DNA of 14,240 nucleotides from Strigomonas culicis (GCA_000482145.1 AUXH01000502.1:1-14240), one strand, 5' to 3'; shown: positions 1-8,733, counted from the stretch's first letter. A program made the numbers and translations. Notes: generated by a model not told the origin, from the sequence alone.

Positions 1-48
<48 letters not shown>
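1..48. repeat. (CA)n microsatellite, 24 units
   Basis: An uninterrupted CA dinucleotide run of 24 units opens the window and may extend beyond it. Simple repeats of this sort are common in trypanosomatid intergenic DNA and are prone to length change. No function can be read from it. Confidence 0.97.
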
Positions 49-51
<3 letters not shown>

Positions 52-724
52 CAAAGAAAGAGAAGGAGAGGTTGAGAGGAGGAAAAGAGAAGCCGTGAAG
101 GACAAGAAGAATCGAAATCAATGGGTGATAGCACGGCGCATGAACCGCACTAAAAAAAAAGACACAAGAATAAATCCTTTTTTTTTCTTGGTTCTCTTTT
201 TTTTTTCGCTCTTCATGTTTTTATCCTTTCTTCACTCCTCATTGATCACTTCATGATCCTTTTCCTCTGTTATTTTTGTACTCCTTTCTTTTTCCTTTTG
301 CGCGTGTGTGGGACCTAAAGCGACGTAAAATAAGGATAAAGAAAAAAAAAAGCGAAGTCGTTTTTGTTCTGTTTTCATAATGAAGGTAAATATGGTCAAA
401 TGCGGAGAGTGTCCACTCTGCACTAAGGTTCAGAAGGACACGTGTAGTATTCTTTTCTCTCCCTTTTTGTGGACTTACATTTGTCTCCGTTTTTCGCGTG
501 ATGATTTTCGCATTTATATTGCTACTTCGCTTCTATTTCCGTTCTTTTTTTTGTGCCTAGACATTTTGAGTATTCATTCTTTTTTTTTTACTTCATTTTT
601 ATACTATTTTATTCATACTTTTTTTTGAATGTATAGGAGCATCGATTGCTTTGTTTTGAATTGCAATTCTTTTTTTCGTTTTTGTTTTTGATGCGTGTAT
701 TTGTGTGTGCGCGTGTGTGTGTGT

Positions 725-736
725 TTCGTATACGAA
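725..736. other. 12-bp perfect palindrome
   Basis: TTCGTATACGAA reads the same on both strands and follows a TG-rich stretch. It could form a small hairpin or be chance. No known binding site is recognised. Confidence 0.5.
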
Positions 737-838
737 TGATCTTATTACTGAACTGTTATGTGTATGCTGCGTAGAGATGAGGAATAAAGATGCAACCCGT
801 TGTTTTTCTTTCCATTCCTCTCTTTTTTCCTTTGACTC

Positions 839-859
839 ATATGTATCGAAGATACATAT
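839..859 (+). other. Perfect 9-bp hairpin with GAA loop
   Basis: ATATGTATC pairs exactly with GATACATAT across a three-base loop. It is AT-rich and sits between a T-rich block and a purine-rich block, so it may lie in the 3' UTR of the upstream gene. A role in RNA stability or processing is only a guess. Confidence 0.55.
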
Positions 860-1161
860 TGTACAACAGTAACAGAGTGACGTAGTACGAATAAACCTAA
901 AAATAAATAAAAGAAATAATAAGCGAGAAGAAGAGAGGAAACTAATAATAAAAAAGAGGAGAAGAATGCTCTACTCTCACTTAAGGAAAAGCTTACATGT
1001 CTATATGAAGCTTTTTAGGATTCCTTTTCTCTCTTTCTTTTTTGTTTTACCTCTTGTGACCCTTTATGCACAATGACTGTTTGCGTGTCGACTGTTTTCT
1101 TATTATATTTCCGTGTCTGCATCAGAAGCACATAGTGTCTGCATAAGGTAAAAGGATAAAT

Positions 1162-1182
1162 TATATATATATATATATATAT
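1162..1182. repeat. (TA)n microsatellite
   Basis: An uninterrupted alternating TA tract of about 21 bases in the spacer ahead of the first gene. A simple repeat with no inferred function. Confidence 0.95.
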
Positions 1183-1532
1183 TAAAGCATTTTTTTTCTT
1201 TTCTGACAAATATGTTACTTCCTTTTCTTTTTTTGTTGATTTTTACCTTTGTTTATTTATCTTTGTAAATGTTTTTCTTTTTCTTTTTTCTCGGTGTGTG
1301 TTTTTGTTATTACTCTTTTTTTCTCTTTTTTTTTTCGCCTTTTCTTCTTCTAATTCTGTTTGCCATTGTTTACATTCCACCTCTTCTCTAATGCGTCGTC
1401 TCCATTTTCTTCTCTTCTTGTCCTCTTTCCATCTTATACACATTCAGAATAGCTATTCATTTTTTCTTCTCCCTTTATTCTTTTTTTCCCGTTCCCATTT
1501 TATTCCTTGTCCATTATACACTTGGCCACCGT

Positions 1533-1550
1533 GCTTCGTTTTTTTCACAG
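1533..1550 (+). promoter_or_regulatory. Probable spliced-leader acceptor for the SMP gene at 1600
   Basis: A T-rich run ends in CACAG, with the AG at 1549-1550. It is the AG nearest a polypyrimidine tract upstream of the ATG at 1600 and would leave a 5' UTR of about 49 nt without any ATG. Longer pyrimidine-rich stretches lie further upstream (1459-1500). Trans-splicing at polypyrimidine-AG sites is the known way trypanosomatid mRNAs get their 5' ends; the exact site is inferred. Confidence 0.65.
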
Positions 1551-1599
1551 GACTTTTCATTTGGCGCAACAAGAGCAAACTTTTTCTTAACGCAGCACC

Positions 1600-2007
1600 A
1601 TGGGATCAGGCAACAGCTCTAGCGGGACTCAGAGGACGTACAAGTTCCGCAATGGCAAGCCGACGATGGCGGGCAACATGGTGACGCCCATGTTCAACAA
1701 CATGTTCTACCGCATCTCGGACACGGAGAGCAGCAAATGGGGCTTCTACAACGACAGCGTGGACCTCCACGTGCACATCGCCATCCTCTTCGACTACGAC
1801 TCCACCATTGTCCCGCTGGGCGACACCACCGCCTTCCGTATCGACGACCCGGAAGACGGTAACGAGGATGACTACGGCAAGTACCTCTGCGAGGTGGACG
1901 TCGGGCCCGGCGAGACGAAGGAGTTCATCCAGGGCAAGATCACCGGCTGGAAGGTGGACACACTGGAGGCCCGCACGTCTAGCAACGAGCGCACGTATCG
2001 CCTCTAG
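1600..2007 (+). CDS. Small myristoylated / calpain-related protein (SMP-1-like), 135 aa
   Basis: A small kinetoplastid calpain-related protein: a stand-alone DUF1935-like beta-sandwich without any protease domain, related to the SMPs that line the flagellar and cell-body membranes of Leishmania. The start MGSGNSS fits N-myristoylation (Gly2, Ser6); there is no Cys near the N-terminus, so a palmitate anchor is not expected. The family signature is clear: the WGFYND motif at residues 47-52, a GDTT turn near residue 70, and VGPGETKEF near residues 103-111 followed by the closing strand with GKITGW. The length matches the family core of roughly 115-135 aa with only a short C-terminal tail. The ATG at 1600 is the first after the likely splice acceptor, and composition changes sharply from T-rich to GC-rich at this point. 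Its role is probably structural, at the inner leaflet of a flagellar or pellicular membrane. Which numbered SMP it matches cannot be settled here. Confidence 0.9.
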   Translation: MGSGNSSSGTQRTYKFRNGKPTMAGNMVTPMFNNMFYRISDTESSKWGFYNDSVDLHVHIAILFDYDSTIVPLGDTTAFRIDDPEDGNEDDYGKYLCEVDVGPGETKEFIQGKITGWKVDTLEARTSSNERTYRL

Positions 2008-2425
2008 GCGCCGCGCGCACGGGTCACTGAATATACCAGAACCCACCAGATGACCGCTGGCGAAGGAATGAGAGGGAAGATTTTTTTTTTTTGAAGAAAT
2101 AATATTAAAGAAATAAAAATAATAATAATACCCAAGTAATGAACTACCCCACGTCCTCATTGTTTACTAGTTTTTGTGAGTGACGAAAAGCGTTGCGAGT
2201 TGTGATGGAATAAAGGAAATAGAAAACATATGACAAAAAAAGTGAAGTTCTCTTTTTTTTTTCCCCCCTATTGGAATTGAGCGTAACATAGGTTTCTTTT
2301 TTGATGTGCAATGACAGATGTTTTCTTCTTTTCTTGTTACTTGGGTAATTATCACTGTTTTTTTTTGCTTTTTTTTAGTATTTTCTTTTTTTCAAATCGT
2401 GAAACTGACTGTTTTTTTTTCTTTC

Positions 2426-2444
2426 GCATGCGGTACTCGCATGC
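2426..2444 (+). other. Perfect 7-bp GC-rich hairpin
   Basis: GCATGCG and CGCATGC are exact inverted copies separated by the five bases GTACT. It stands in a moderately GC-richer patch (about 2425-2545) of an AT-rich spacer. It could be a 3' UTR structure of the upstream SMP mRNA. Function unknown. Confidence 0.5.
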
Positions 2445-3250
2445 ACTGGACGTGGTTAGTCTTCTGTTGAGCGTGTACAGGGCACTTCCAACAGAATACC
2501 TTTCCGGGAATCGGATGCGCTCTCATTCCCACGATGCGGCTAACGAAGTCATGTAAGGAAGAAAAAAAAAAGAAGGAGAAGGAGGAAGAGCAAAAACAGA
2601 CGGAGGCGGACGAACAAATGTGGAGTGCATAGTTGATGACAATTCGAAATATTACCATATGTAACAGCATACACCATCAACAAAGGAAAAATAAAAGACT
2701 AGCAACGAATAACAGGAGTTTATAATCGAGAGAAAGGTGAAGCGCATGATGAAGGACACACAGAGCAGAAAGAAAGAACCATTTTTTTTCCCGTGTTGTC
2801 GTCGTGTCTTCTCTTTTCCCCTTGTCTCTTTTTATTTACTCCACTTTTTTTTTCCGTATGTATGATCCGTCTTTGTATCAAGAGTATTGCTTCCGTTTTA
2901 AGTGTTTTGCGCGAGGTCTTTTTTCTTCTTTGTATTTTTTTTCAGCATTCTTTTTGGTTCTTTGTATATGTAATTTATCCTTGTTCTTTTAATTTGGTTT
3001 TCTTATTTTCTTTCCATTTTGTTTTTTCCCTTTATATAAGATCTTTTTTTTTTAAAGAAAAAAATCTGTGTTTATACTTGTTCTTTAAAGCAATTACCTT
3101 CCAATTCCTTCATAAACTTACCGTATGCGCAAAGAGAGAATGAAAAGTAAGAGGAACTCCTTCTCTTTCTTTTTCCATTGGATCGGTTTCTCTCGAAAGC
3201 CTCATATTTCTTCTTTTACACTTCGCTTCCCCCATTTTTCTTGTCTTCTT

Positions 3251-3293
3251 ATACTTTTTTTTTTCTGTTATCTTTCTTTCGGTATCATATAAG
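3251..3293 (+). promoter_or_regulatory. Candidate distal spliced-leader acceptor for Raptor
   Basis: A long pyrimidine tract (about 3215-3280) is followed by its first AG at 3292-3293. Use of this site would give a 5' UTR of about 254 nt up to the ATG at 3548, with no ATG in between. A second candidate lies closer to the start codon. Confidence 0.5.
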
Positions 3294-3470
3294 CTACACC
3301 GCATTGAGAATCGAGCGTCACCGTCTTTACCCGTGCTTACCGTTATCGGTGCTTCTTGTCGGCAGCACATCGCGACTCTGGCGTCCTCGGCTGTGAGGGG
3401 CTAGATCTGCGTCTTGTCAAGGCGGAGGAAGAAGAGGCGTGTCCATTGCTGCGCCCCTTTGCCTTCGCAG

Positions 3471-3513
3471 TCGTTTTTTCCTTTGATCGCTTCTCTCCTG
3501 CCCTCGCCCGGAG
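3471..3513 (+). promoter_or_regulatory. Candidate proximal spliced-leader acceptor for Raptor
   Basis: A compact pyrimidine tract beginning TCGTTTTTTC is followed by an AG at 3512-3513, only 34 nt before the ATG at 3548. Either this or the distal site could be used, or both; mapped spliced-leader reads would decide. Use of this site would remove any non-ATG extension of the reading frame. Confidence 0.45.
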
Positions 3514-3547
3514 GCCCGGCCGCGCGCGGCCACCCCTTCCTGCACGC

Positions 3548-6500
3548 ATGGCGCACGCGCACACCGTGCCACTGACGGTGCCGGAGCTCGCGGAGGAGGA
3601 TGTGGAATTCCTGCTGCGCCACCGCGGCGCGTGGCCGGTGGCGCCGCCGCTGGCTGGCGCGCTCGCCGACGGCGAGGTGGTGGAGCGCGAGCGGTGGCGC
3701 GCGCAGCGCCCGGTGCAGGCCGCCTGGCGCCGCGCCGCGCGCCGGCTGCGCGACTGGGGCGCGGACCGCCTCGCGCGCGGCGCGGCGTACCGACCGCACG
3801 CCATCGCGGCGCGCTGCGGCGCGTCCATGTCGCACAGCCGTCACCTCTGCATCGTGATCAACCTGGACCCCGCGTGGCTCGGGGGCGGGGAAGAGCCGGA
3901 GGAGGAGGACTCCAGCGGCGACGAGCTGGCGCCGGCGGCGGCCGCCACGGACGGCGCGGACGGCGGCGCCCCCCTCCTCGCGTGGCAGTCGCCGAGCTCG
4001 ACGCCGGGCGACTCGTTGGCCGTGCTCGCGACGCTCGGCGACGCGCTGCGGGAGCAGTACAGCGCGCTCGCGCCGCGGCCGCTGCCGGTCAGCAACTGCG
4101 CCAACGTGCGCGCGGCGGAGCTGGGGCAGGCGCTCAGCGACGCGCGCAAGGAGGCGGGCGACGCGAAGGTGATTGTGCACTACGTCGCGCGCGGCGTGCC
4201 GCTGCCGCGCGACGGCGTGCTGCACCTCAGCGCGACCGCCGGCGCCGCCGCGCCGTACACGACGCTGCCGCTGGACCGCCTGCGCGCGCGCGCCGGCGCG
4301 CCGCTCGTCTTCGTGGCGGACTGCGCCGAGGCGGGCGAACTGCTGCACGACCTGCTGCGGCGCCGCGAGGAGGCGTGCCAGGAGCAGCAAAACTTCGCGC
4401 GGATGCGCGGGCACCAGCTCGCGTCGAGCCGGCAGGTGAGCGCGGTGGACCTCCCCGCCGTCGCGGACGAGGGCGGCCGCGCGACCGCGGCGGAGGGCGC
4501 GGCGCTGCTCGCCGGCGCGCCGCCCGCCGCCGTCTACGAGGACCTCTTCTTCATCGGCGCGACCGGGCGGCGCGGCGACGCGGCCGGCGGGCGGCTGCCG
4601 CGCCACCCGCGCCTGCCCTCCGACCTGCTGACGAGCTGCCTCACGACGCCGATACGGACGGCGCTGCTGTGGTTCATGGCCGAGCGCGCGGATCTGCGCG
4701 ACGTGCACCCGGTGCTGCTGCACCTGCTGCCCGGCGCCCTGCAGGACCGGGCGACGCCGCTGGGCCAGCTGCAGTGGGCCTTCACCGCCGTCACGGACGC
4801 CATCGCGTGGTCGAGCTTTTCGCTCGCCGACTTCTCGCGCATCTTTCGCGCGGACGTCTACGTGGGGCCGCTCTACCGTGGCTACCTCCTCGCGGAGCGC
4901 ATCATCGTGCGCGGGCTGGGCGGCAGCCTCAGCGTGTACCCGCCGCTCGCGCCGACGCGCGACCACCCCATGTGGGAGGACTGGGACAACTACGTGGACC
5001 GCGCGTGCGTGTGCCTGCAGCGCGCGGTGCGGCCGGCGCCGCCCACCGCGATGACGCCGATGGAGTTCCGCGAGTGGCTCGACCTGCGGGCGACCGCGTG
5101 GCGCTACCAGCAGGGCCGCGCGGCGCCGCTGCCGCTCATGCAGCCCGGCCCCGTCGCGCTGCCCAACTTCTTCCACGAGCAGCTGCGCGGGCTGCAGGCC
5201 GTCGTCGACAGCATCACGCAGCAGTCCTTTCGCCCGCTCTTCGCGCAGCCCCGCGACGCCGCCGCGGACCACCTCGGGGACCGCGAGCTGGACGCGGCCG
5301 CGTCGGCGCAGCTGCGCGCCGCGCCCAAGGAGGGCTACGTCGGCAACGCGCACGCGGCCCCGGCGCCCGGCGCCGGCCCGCCGCGCTCGGAGACCATGTT
5401 TCCCTTCATCGAGCGCATGCCGATGTTGCTGCAGGGCCTGCTCGTCGTCGCCCACCGCGAGCGCGCGACGGAGCTCGTCGCGCGGCTGACCGACGCGGGG
5501 CCGTCCGCGGTGCTGCAGTGCGCGGAGGCGAACATGTACCGTATTGTGCTCGACCAGTTCTGGCTGCGGCCGAACCTGGCCTTCCTGCTGCCGGCCACGC
5601 TCTTCATCTACGCGAAGAGCCTCTACGCGGACCCCACCCTCGTCGGCCCGCCCAAGCAGCTGCTCGCCGTCGTGCACCAGTGCGCGCGCGTGCTGCAGTG
5701 CCCGGTGGAGGTGCGCGCGCCGGCGACGACGGCGGAGGACAGCCCGGCCGGCGCGTGGCAGCGCGCGACGCTCGGCGCCTACGCGACGCCGACGGGCCAG
5801 CGGCTGCTCGCGTGCTCGCTGCTGTGCCTCATCGCGCTCCACAGCGACGAGGGGCACGCGGCGTGCCACGGCGCCGGCGCCCTCCAGCTGTGCGGCCAGC
5901 TGCTCGCCGAGGTCGCCGTGCACGCGCCGGCGCTGGACGCCGACGCGGAGGGCGGCCACCGCACCCCGCACGCGCGGCTGCAGGACCACGAGGTGCACTA
6001 CCACGCCGTGCTGACCGCGCTCTTCGCCGTGCTGCTCAGCCGCTGGGCCCCCGCGGCGGAGGCCGAGGGGGCGGAGGCGCGGAGCGGCGACGAGGAGGGC
6101 GATGAGGCCGAGGAGAGCGAGGGGGAAGAGCTCGCGGAGCTGCCACCGCTCGACGGCACCGCGCGCGCGGTGGAGCCGACGTCGAAGGCGACGCTGCGCG
6201 CGTCGCTGGCGGCGGCGCTGCCCACCCTCGGCCGCATGCTGCACAGCCGCACACCGGCGCTGCGCGGCTGCGGGCTGCGCTGCCTCACGCTGGTGCTGCT
6301 CGCGCCGGCCGCCGGGGCGGCGCAGCAGGAGCACTACGCCTCGTGCCTGCTGGACTTCCTGCAGTGCCGGGCGGTGCGCGAGGCGGGCACGGACCTGCGG
6401 CTCGAGCAGATGGGCGCCGTGTGTGTCTGCATGCAGTGGCTGCTGCGCCCCCTGCTGCGCGACCTCTCCCGCGAGGAGATCGCGGACTACGTGTCGCGCT

Positions 6501-8491
6501 GGACGTACCGCTGGTCCGCGCAGGTGCGCCAGGGCGAGCGGCCCGTCCCGCCCAGCCTGCAGTCCGCCGGGGGGGACGAGGAGGAGGACCTCTACCCCGC
6601 GACGCTCGCCGACCGGCGCCGCGCGACGCGGCCGGCGAGCGGCGCGTCGCTCGCCAATAGCTACTTCCAGTCGCGGCTGCGGTCGCCGGTCGGCGACCGC
6701 GGCGCGCCGCGCGGCCCGCCGCCGGAGGCGTGCCTCTCCGTGCTCAGCAACCTCGTGCGGCAGCTGCTGGAGTCCGCGGCCGACGTGTGCCCGCTCGTGC
6801 GCGCCCACGCGCGCAAGATCCTGCTGGAGGAGTGCGAGTTCATGTTCGCGCCGTGGTACGGCAAGGGCGGCGGCGGCGGCCGCTGGGACGTGGAGGGCGC
6901 GGCGAGCAGCGTCGCGCTGGCGATCGTGCGGCCGCGCCGCGCGGAGACGGCGGACGACAGCGAGGGCGAGTGGGGCGCCGGGCCCAAGGCGGAGCAGCCG
7001 CACCAAGAGCACTTCCGCAGCGCCATCCAGGCCGTCCTCGGCGGCGAGGAGCGGCGCGCGTCGTACGGGCGCGGCGGCGGCACGCCCCCGTCGCCGCTGC
7101 GGCCCGGCGGCGGCGGCGCCGGCCACGAGCTGCACCCGGAGAACATCACGCTCTGCGCCTTCGCGGAGAGCGACGAGAACACGATCGCGGCCTTCGCCCA
7201 CGGCGCGCTGCGCTACCTTGCCTTCCTGCTGCTCGTGCCGCTGGACGACGAGGACCCGTGCGAGACGTACCAGCAGCGGAAGCAGCAGGACCTCAACGTG
7301 CATCTCACGTATGTAGCCGGCAAGATCGGCGCCGCGGCGCTGAGCCTGCCGACGCGCTCGCTGCGCTTCGCGGCGCTGGAGGGCGGCGACGGCGGCGGGC
7401 GGCTACAGGACCTCGTCTTCCACCCCTCCAAGCCGCTCGTCGTGGGCGCGACGGACACCGGCGACGTGCGCGTGTGGGCGTACTACACGGGTCGCGCGCG
7501 GCAGGGGATGGAGCTGCTGGCCGCGTACCGGCCGCGCGACGTGGTCGGCCGGCACGCGAGTGGCAGCGCCGGCGACCTGCGCTACCTCTACGGGCCCCCG
7601 CGGCCGACGTACACGCCGCAGCCGGAGGGCGACGGCGTCGACCCCGGCCACCGCATCGCGCGCCGCGGCGCCGGCGGCAGCCACGCGAGCCGCGTGCACC
7701 TGCTGGACGCGCCATCGCACTCGCTGCTGTGCACGGTGCACCGCACCGGCGCGGTCGAGCTCCTGAGCGGCTACGCGAGCGCGTCGACGGTGCGGCGCGT
7801 CACGTCCTTCGAGACGGTGGCGGCGGACCTGCGACATAGCGGCCACGAGCCGCTGTCGTGCCCGCAGCCGCACGACGGGCTGCTGCACCTCTGCGTCGTC
7901 GGCAGCGCCGTCTCGTCGTGGGACCTGTGCGCGCAGCAGCTGGTCACGGTGTCGGGCGGCTCGCCGTGCGGCCCCGGCGTCCAGCCCAACGGGCTCGTCG
8001 CGGACCCCTACAACCGCCACACGTACACCATGGCCGCCGGCAGCAAGCTCTTCACGTACGACCGCCGGCAGCCGCGGGCGCCGACGCGCGTCGTCTCGAC
8101 GGCGGCCGCGGTGCCGGACCAGGTGCCGCTCTGCGTGCACCTGGGCCACCTCTACCGCTATCCGCACGTCGTGGCCGCCGGCTACGGCAGCGGCACCGTG
8201 CTGCTGTACGACGACCGCCGGGGCAGCGAACCCGTCTTCCAGTACGCGGCGCCGCGCGCGCCGGACGGCTACCGCGGCGTGCAGCACATGGATCTCTTCA
8301 CCAGCACGCGCGTGCTCACGACGCTGGCGGTGACGGACCGCACGCTGAACTTCTTCCTGCCCGACCAGCCCCTCGCGCACATCCCCCTCGCGGCCGAGAC
8401 GAACGTCGTGCGGTTCCACGACTTCAGCGGACAGGTCGCCGTTGGCTGCGCCGGCCGCGTGGCGATCTACTGGTGCGAGTTTGGCTGCTGA
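3548..8491 (+). CDS. RAPTOR: Raptor homologue, TOR complex 1 scaffold subunit, 1647 aa
   Basis: Raptor binds TOR kinase and presents its substrates in TORC1, the nutrient-sensing growth complex; trypanosomatids are known to have a TOR1-Raptor complex. Family hallmarks are visible in order. The N-terminal caspase-like domain spans roughly residues 98-490: LCIVINLDP near 98, VIVHYVARGVP at 208-218, VADCAEAG around Cys259, LPSDLLTSCLTTPI at 356-369, and a block near 397-421 containing TPLGQLQWAFTAVTDAIAW. HEAT-like helices follow (about 617-790 and 870-970), with an acidic insert at about 837-868. Low-complexity linkers lie at about 1002-1060 and 1166-1195. WD40-like repeats run from about 1256 to the end (LQDLVFHPSKPLVVGATDTG, then VRVWAYY). 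The size is close to typical Raptors. Residues 15-70 resemble the Trp/Arg-rich stretch that precedes the core in other Raptors, supporting this start over Met94. The frame stays open upstream to about 3356, but without an ATG. The pseudo-dyad His is replaced by Arg215. The gene is exceptionally GC-rich and rich in Ala and Arg. Confidence 0.93.
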   Translation: MAHAHTVPLTVPELAEEDVEFLLRHRGAWPVAPPLAGALADGEVVERERWRAQRPVQAAWRRAARRLRDWGADRLARGAAYRPHAIAARCGASMSHSRHLCIVINLDPAWLGGGEEPEEEDSSGDELAPAAAATDGADGGAPLLAWQSPSSTPGDSLAVLATLGDALREQYSALAPRPLPVSNCANVRAAELGQALSDARKEAGDAKVIVHYVARGVPLPRDGVLHLSATAGAAAPYTTLPLDRLRARAGAPLVFVADCAEAGELLHDLLRRREEACQEQQNFARMRGHQLASSRQVSAVDLPAVADEGGRATAAEGAALLAGAPPAAVYEDLFFIGATGRRGDAAGGRLPRHPRLPSDLLTSCLTTPIRTALLWFMAERADLRDVHPVLLHLLPGALQDRATPLGQLQWAFTAVTDAIAWSSFSLADFSRIFRADVYVGPLYRGYLLAERIIVRGLGGSLSVYPPLAPTRDHPMWEDWDNYVDRACVCLQRAVRPAPPTAMTPMEFREWLDLRATAWRYQQGRAAPLPLMQPGPVALPNFFHEQLRGLQAVVDSITQQSFRPLFAQPRDAAADHLGDRELDAAASAQLRAAPKEGYVGNAHAAPAPGAGPPRSETMFPFIERMPMLLQGLLVVAHRERATELVARLTDAGPSAVLQCAEANMYRIVLDQFWLRPNLAFLLPATLFIYAKSLYADPTLVGPPKQLLAVVHQCARVLQCPVEVRAPATTAEDSPAGAWQRATLGAYATPTGQRLLACSLLCLIALHSDEGHAACHGAGALQLCGQLLAEVAVHAPALDADAEGGHRTPHARLQDHEVHYHAVLTALFAVLLSRWAPAAEAEGAEARSGDEEGDEAEESEGEELAELPPLDGTARAVEPTSKATLRASLAAALPTLGRMLHSRTPALRGCGLRCLTLVLLAPAAGAAQQEHYASCLLDFLQCRAVREAGTDLRLEQMGAVCVCMQWLLRPLLRDLSREEIADYVSRWTYRWSAQVRQGERPVPPSLQSAGGDEEEDLYPATLADRRRATRPASGASLANSYFQSRLRSPVGDRGAPRGPPPEACLSVLSNLVRQLLESAADVCPLVRAHARKILLEECEFMFAPWYGKGGGGGRWDVEGAASSVALAIVRPRRAETADDSEGEWGAGPKAEQPHQEHFRSAIQAVLGGEERRASYGRGGGTPPSPLRPGGGGAGHELHPENITLCAFAESDENTIAAFAHGALRYLAFLLLVPLDDEDPCETYQQRKQQDLNVHLTYVAGKIGAAALSLPTRSLRFAALEGGDGGGRLQDLVFHPSKPLVVGATDTGDVRVWAYYTGRARQGMELLAAYRPRDVVGRHASGSAGDLRYLYGPPRPTYTPQPEGDGVDPGHRIARRGAGGSHASRVHLLDAPSHSLLCTVHRTGAVELLSGYASASTVRRVTSFETVAADLRHSGHEPLSCPQPHDGLLHLCVVGSAVSSWDLCAQQLVTVSGGSPCGPGVQPNGLVADPYNRHTYTMAAGSKLFTYDRRQPRAPTRVVSTAAAVPDQVPLCVHLGHLYRYPHVVAAGYGSGTVLLYDDRRGSEPVFQYAAPRAPDGYRGVQHMDLFTSTRVLTTLAVTDRTLNFFLPDQPLAHIPLAAETNVVRFHDFSGQVAVGCAGRVAIYWCEFGC

Positions 8492-8733
8492 CGGCGTGCC
8501 GGCGGCGCCAGATTGCTTTTGGGAGAGTCTTGTAAGACTTCTGTTTAGAACCTTACCCTTGTAGTTCATCCCTTCTTTTTTTTTTTTCGTTTGCACCCTT
8601 TTGTCTACACAATGCCTGCTGAAGTGTGAATCGCTTTATTCTGACAGCTATTCTCTCTCCGCTCTCTCTGTTTCTAGTTCCTAATATTTCTCTTATTCTT
8701 AGTGTCAACCGATACTTACCCAGCAGTAACACG
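8492..8733 (+). promoter_or_regulatory. Short spacer with likely spliced-leader acceptors for the second SMP gene
   Basis: At 242 nt this is by far the shortest spacer in the window. Two good acceptors are visible: the CT-rich tract ending TTTCTAG (AG at 8676-8677) and the following TCTTATTCTTAG (AG at 8701-8702). They would leave 5' UTRs of 56 or 31 nt. An ATG at 8612 opens only a five-codon frame ending at 8629 and would be removed by splicing at either site. The T run at 8576-8588 probably serves poly(A) site choice for Raptor or is an alternative pyrimidine tract. Confidence 0.6.

Larger units (their letters stand above)
49..1532. other. AT-rich intergenic region, no gene recognised
   Basis: This stretch holds no convincing gene. 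It alternates between purine-rich blocks (about 880-970) and T-rich blocks (about 170-300, 540-680, 1190-1500). It contains a TG-rich tract near 700-723, a palindrome (725-736), a hairpin (839-859) and a TA repeat (1162-1182). The only open frames are short and built from T runs coding Phe/Leu/Ser, with none of the GC-rich third positions seen in the real genes. It probably holds the 3' UTR of a gene left of the window and the precursor region leading to the gene at 1600. Confidence 0.75.
2008..3547. other. Spacer between the first SMP gene and Raptor
   Basis: No gene is supported. The first part (about 2070-2260 and 2550-2780) is A- or purine-rich on the + strand, as expected for a 3' UTR. 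From about 2780 to 3290 it becomes strongly pyrimidine-rich, with many T runs, as expected ahead of a trans-splice site. Open frames here (for example 2793-3143) are T-run artefacts rich in Phe and Leu. A hairpin lies at 2426-2444. From about 3360 the composition turns GC-rich, before the first ATG of the next gene. Confidence 0.75.

Noticed and set aside
380..628. An 82-codon + frame with an early Cys-x2-Cys-x2-Cys pattern
   Set aside because: After the first 20 residues it becomes a Phe/Leu string from T runs, and base composition is that of spacer. No homologue recognised.
2793..3143. A 116-codon + frame resembling a membrane protein
   Set aside because: Hydrophobicity comes from T-rich polypyrimidine DNA ahead of a splice site, not from a gene-like codon pattern.
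3631..6105. An 824-codon + strand frame overlapping Raptor
   Set aside because: A shifted reading of the same GC-rich gene, made almost only of Ala, Arg, Gly and Pro, with no domain.
3401..7303. A 1300-codon open frame on the - strand opposite Raptor
   Set aside because: The Raptor frame shows clear family motifs along its length. The antisense frame is an Arg/Ala/Val-rich by-product of very GC-rich codon use, which removes stop codons in all frames.
8626..8733. A 36-residue hydrophobic N-terminal extension of the second SMP
   Set aside because: It starts at GTG and is a translation of the pyrimidine tract; the inferred splice acceptors lie inside it, and the MGCSSS start is functionally sensible.
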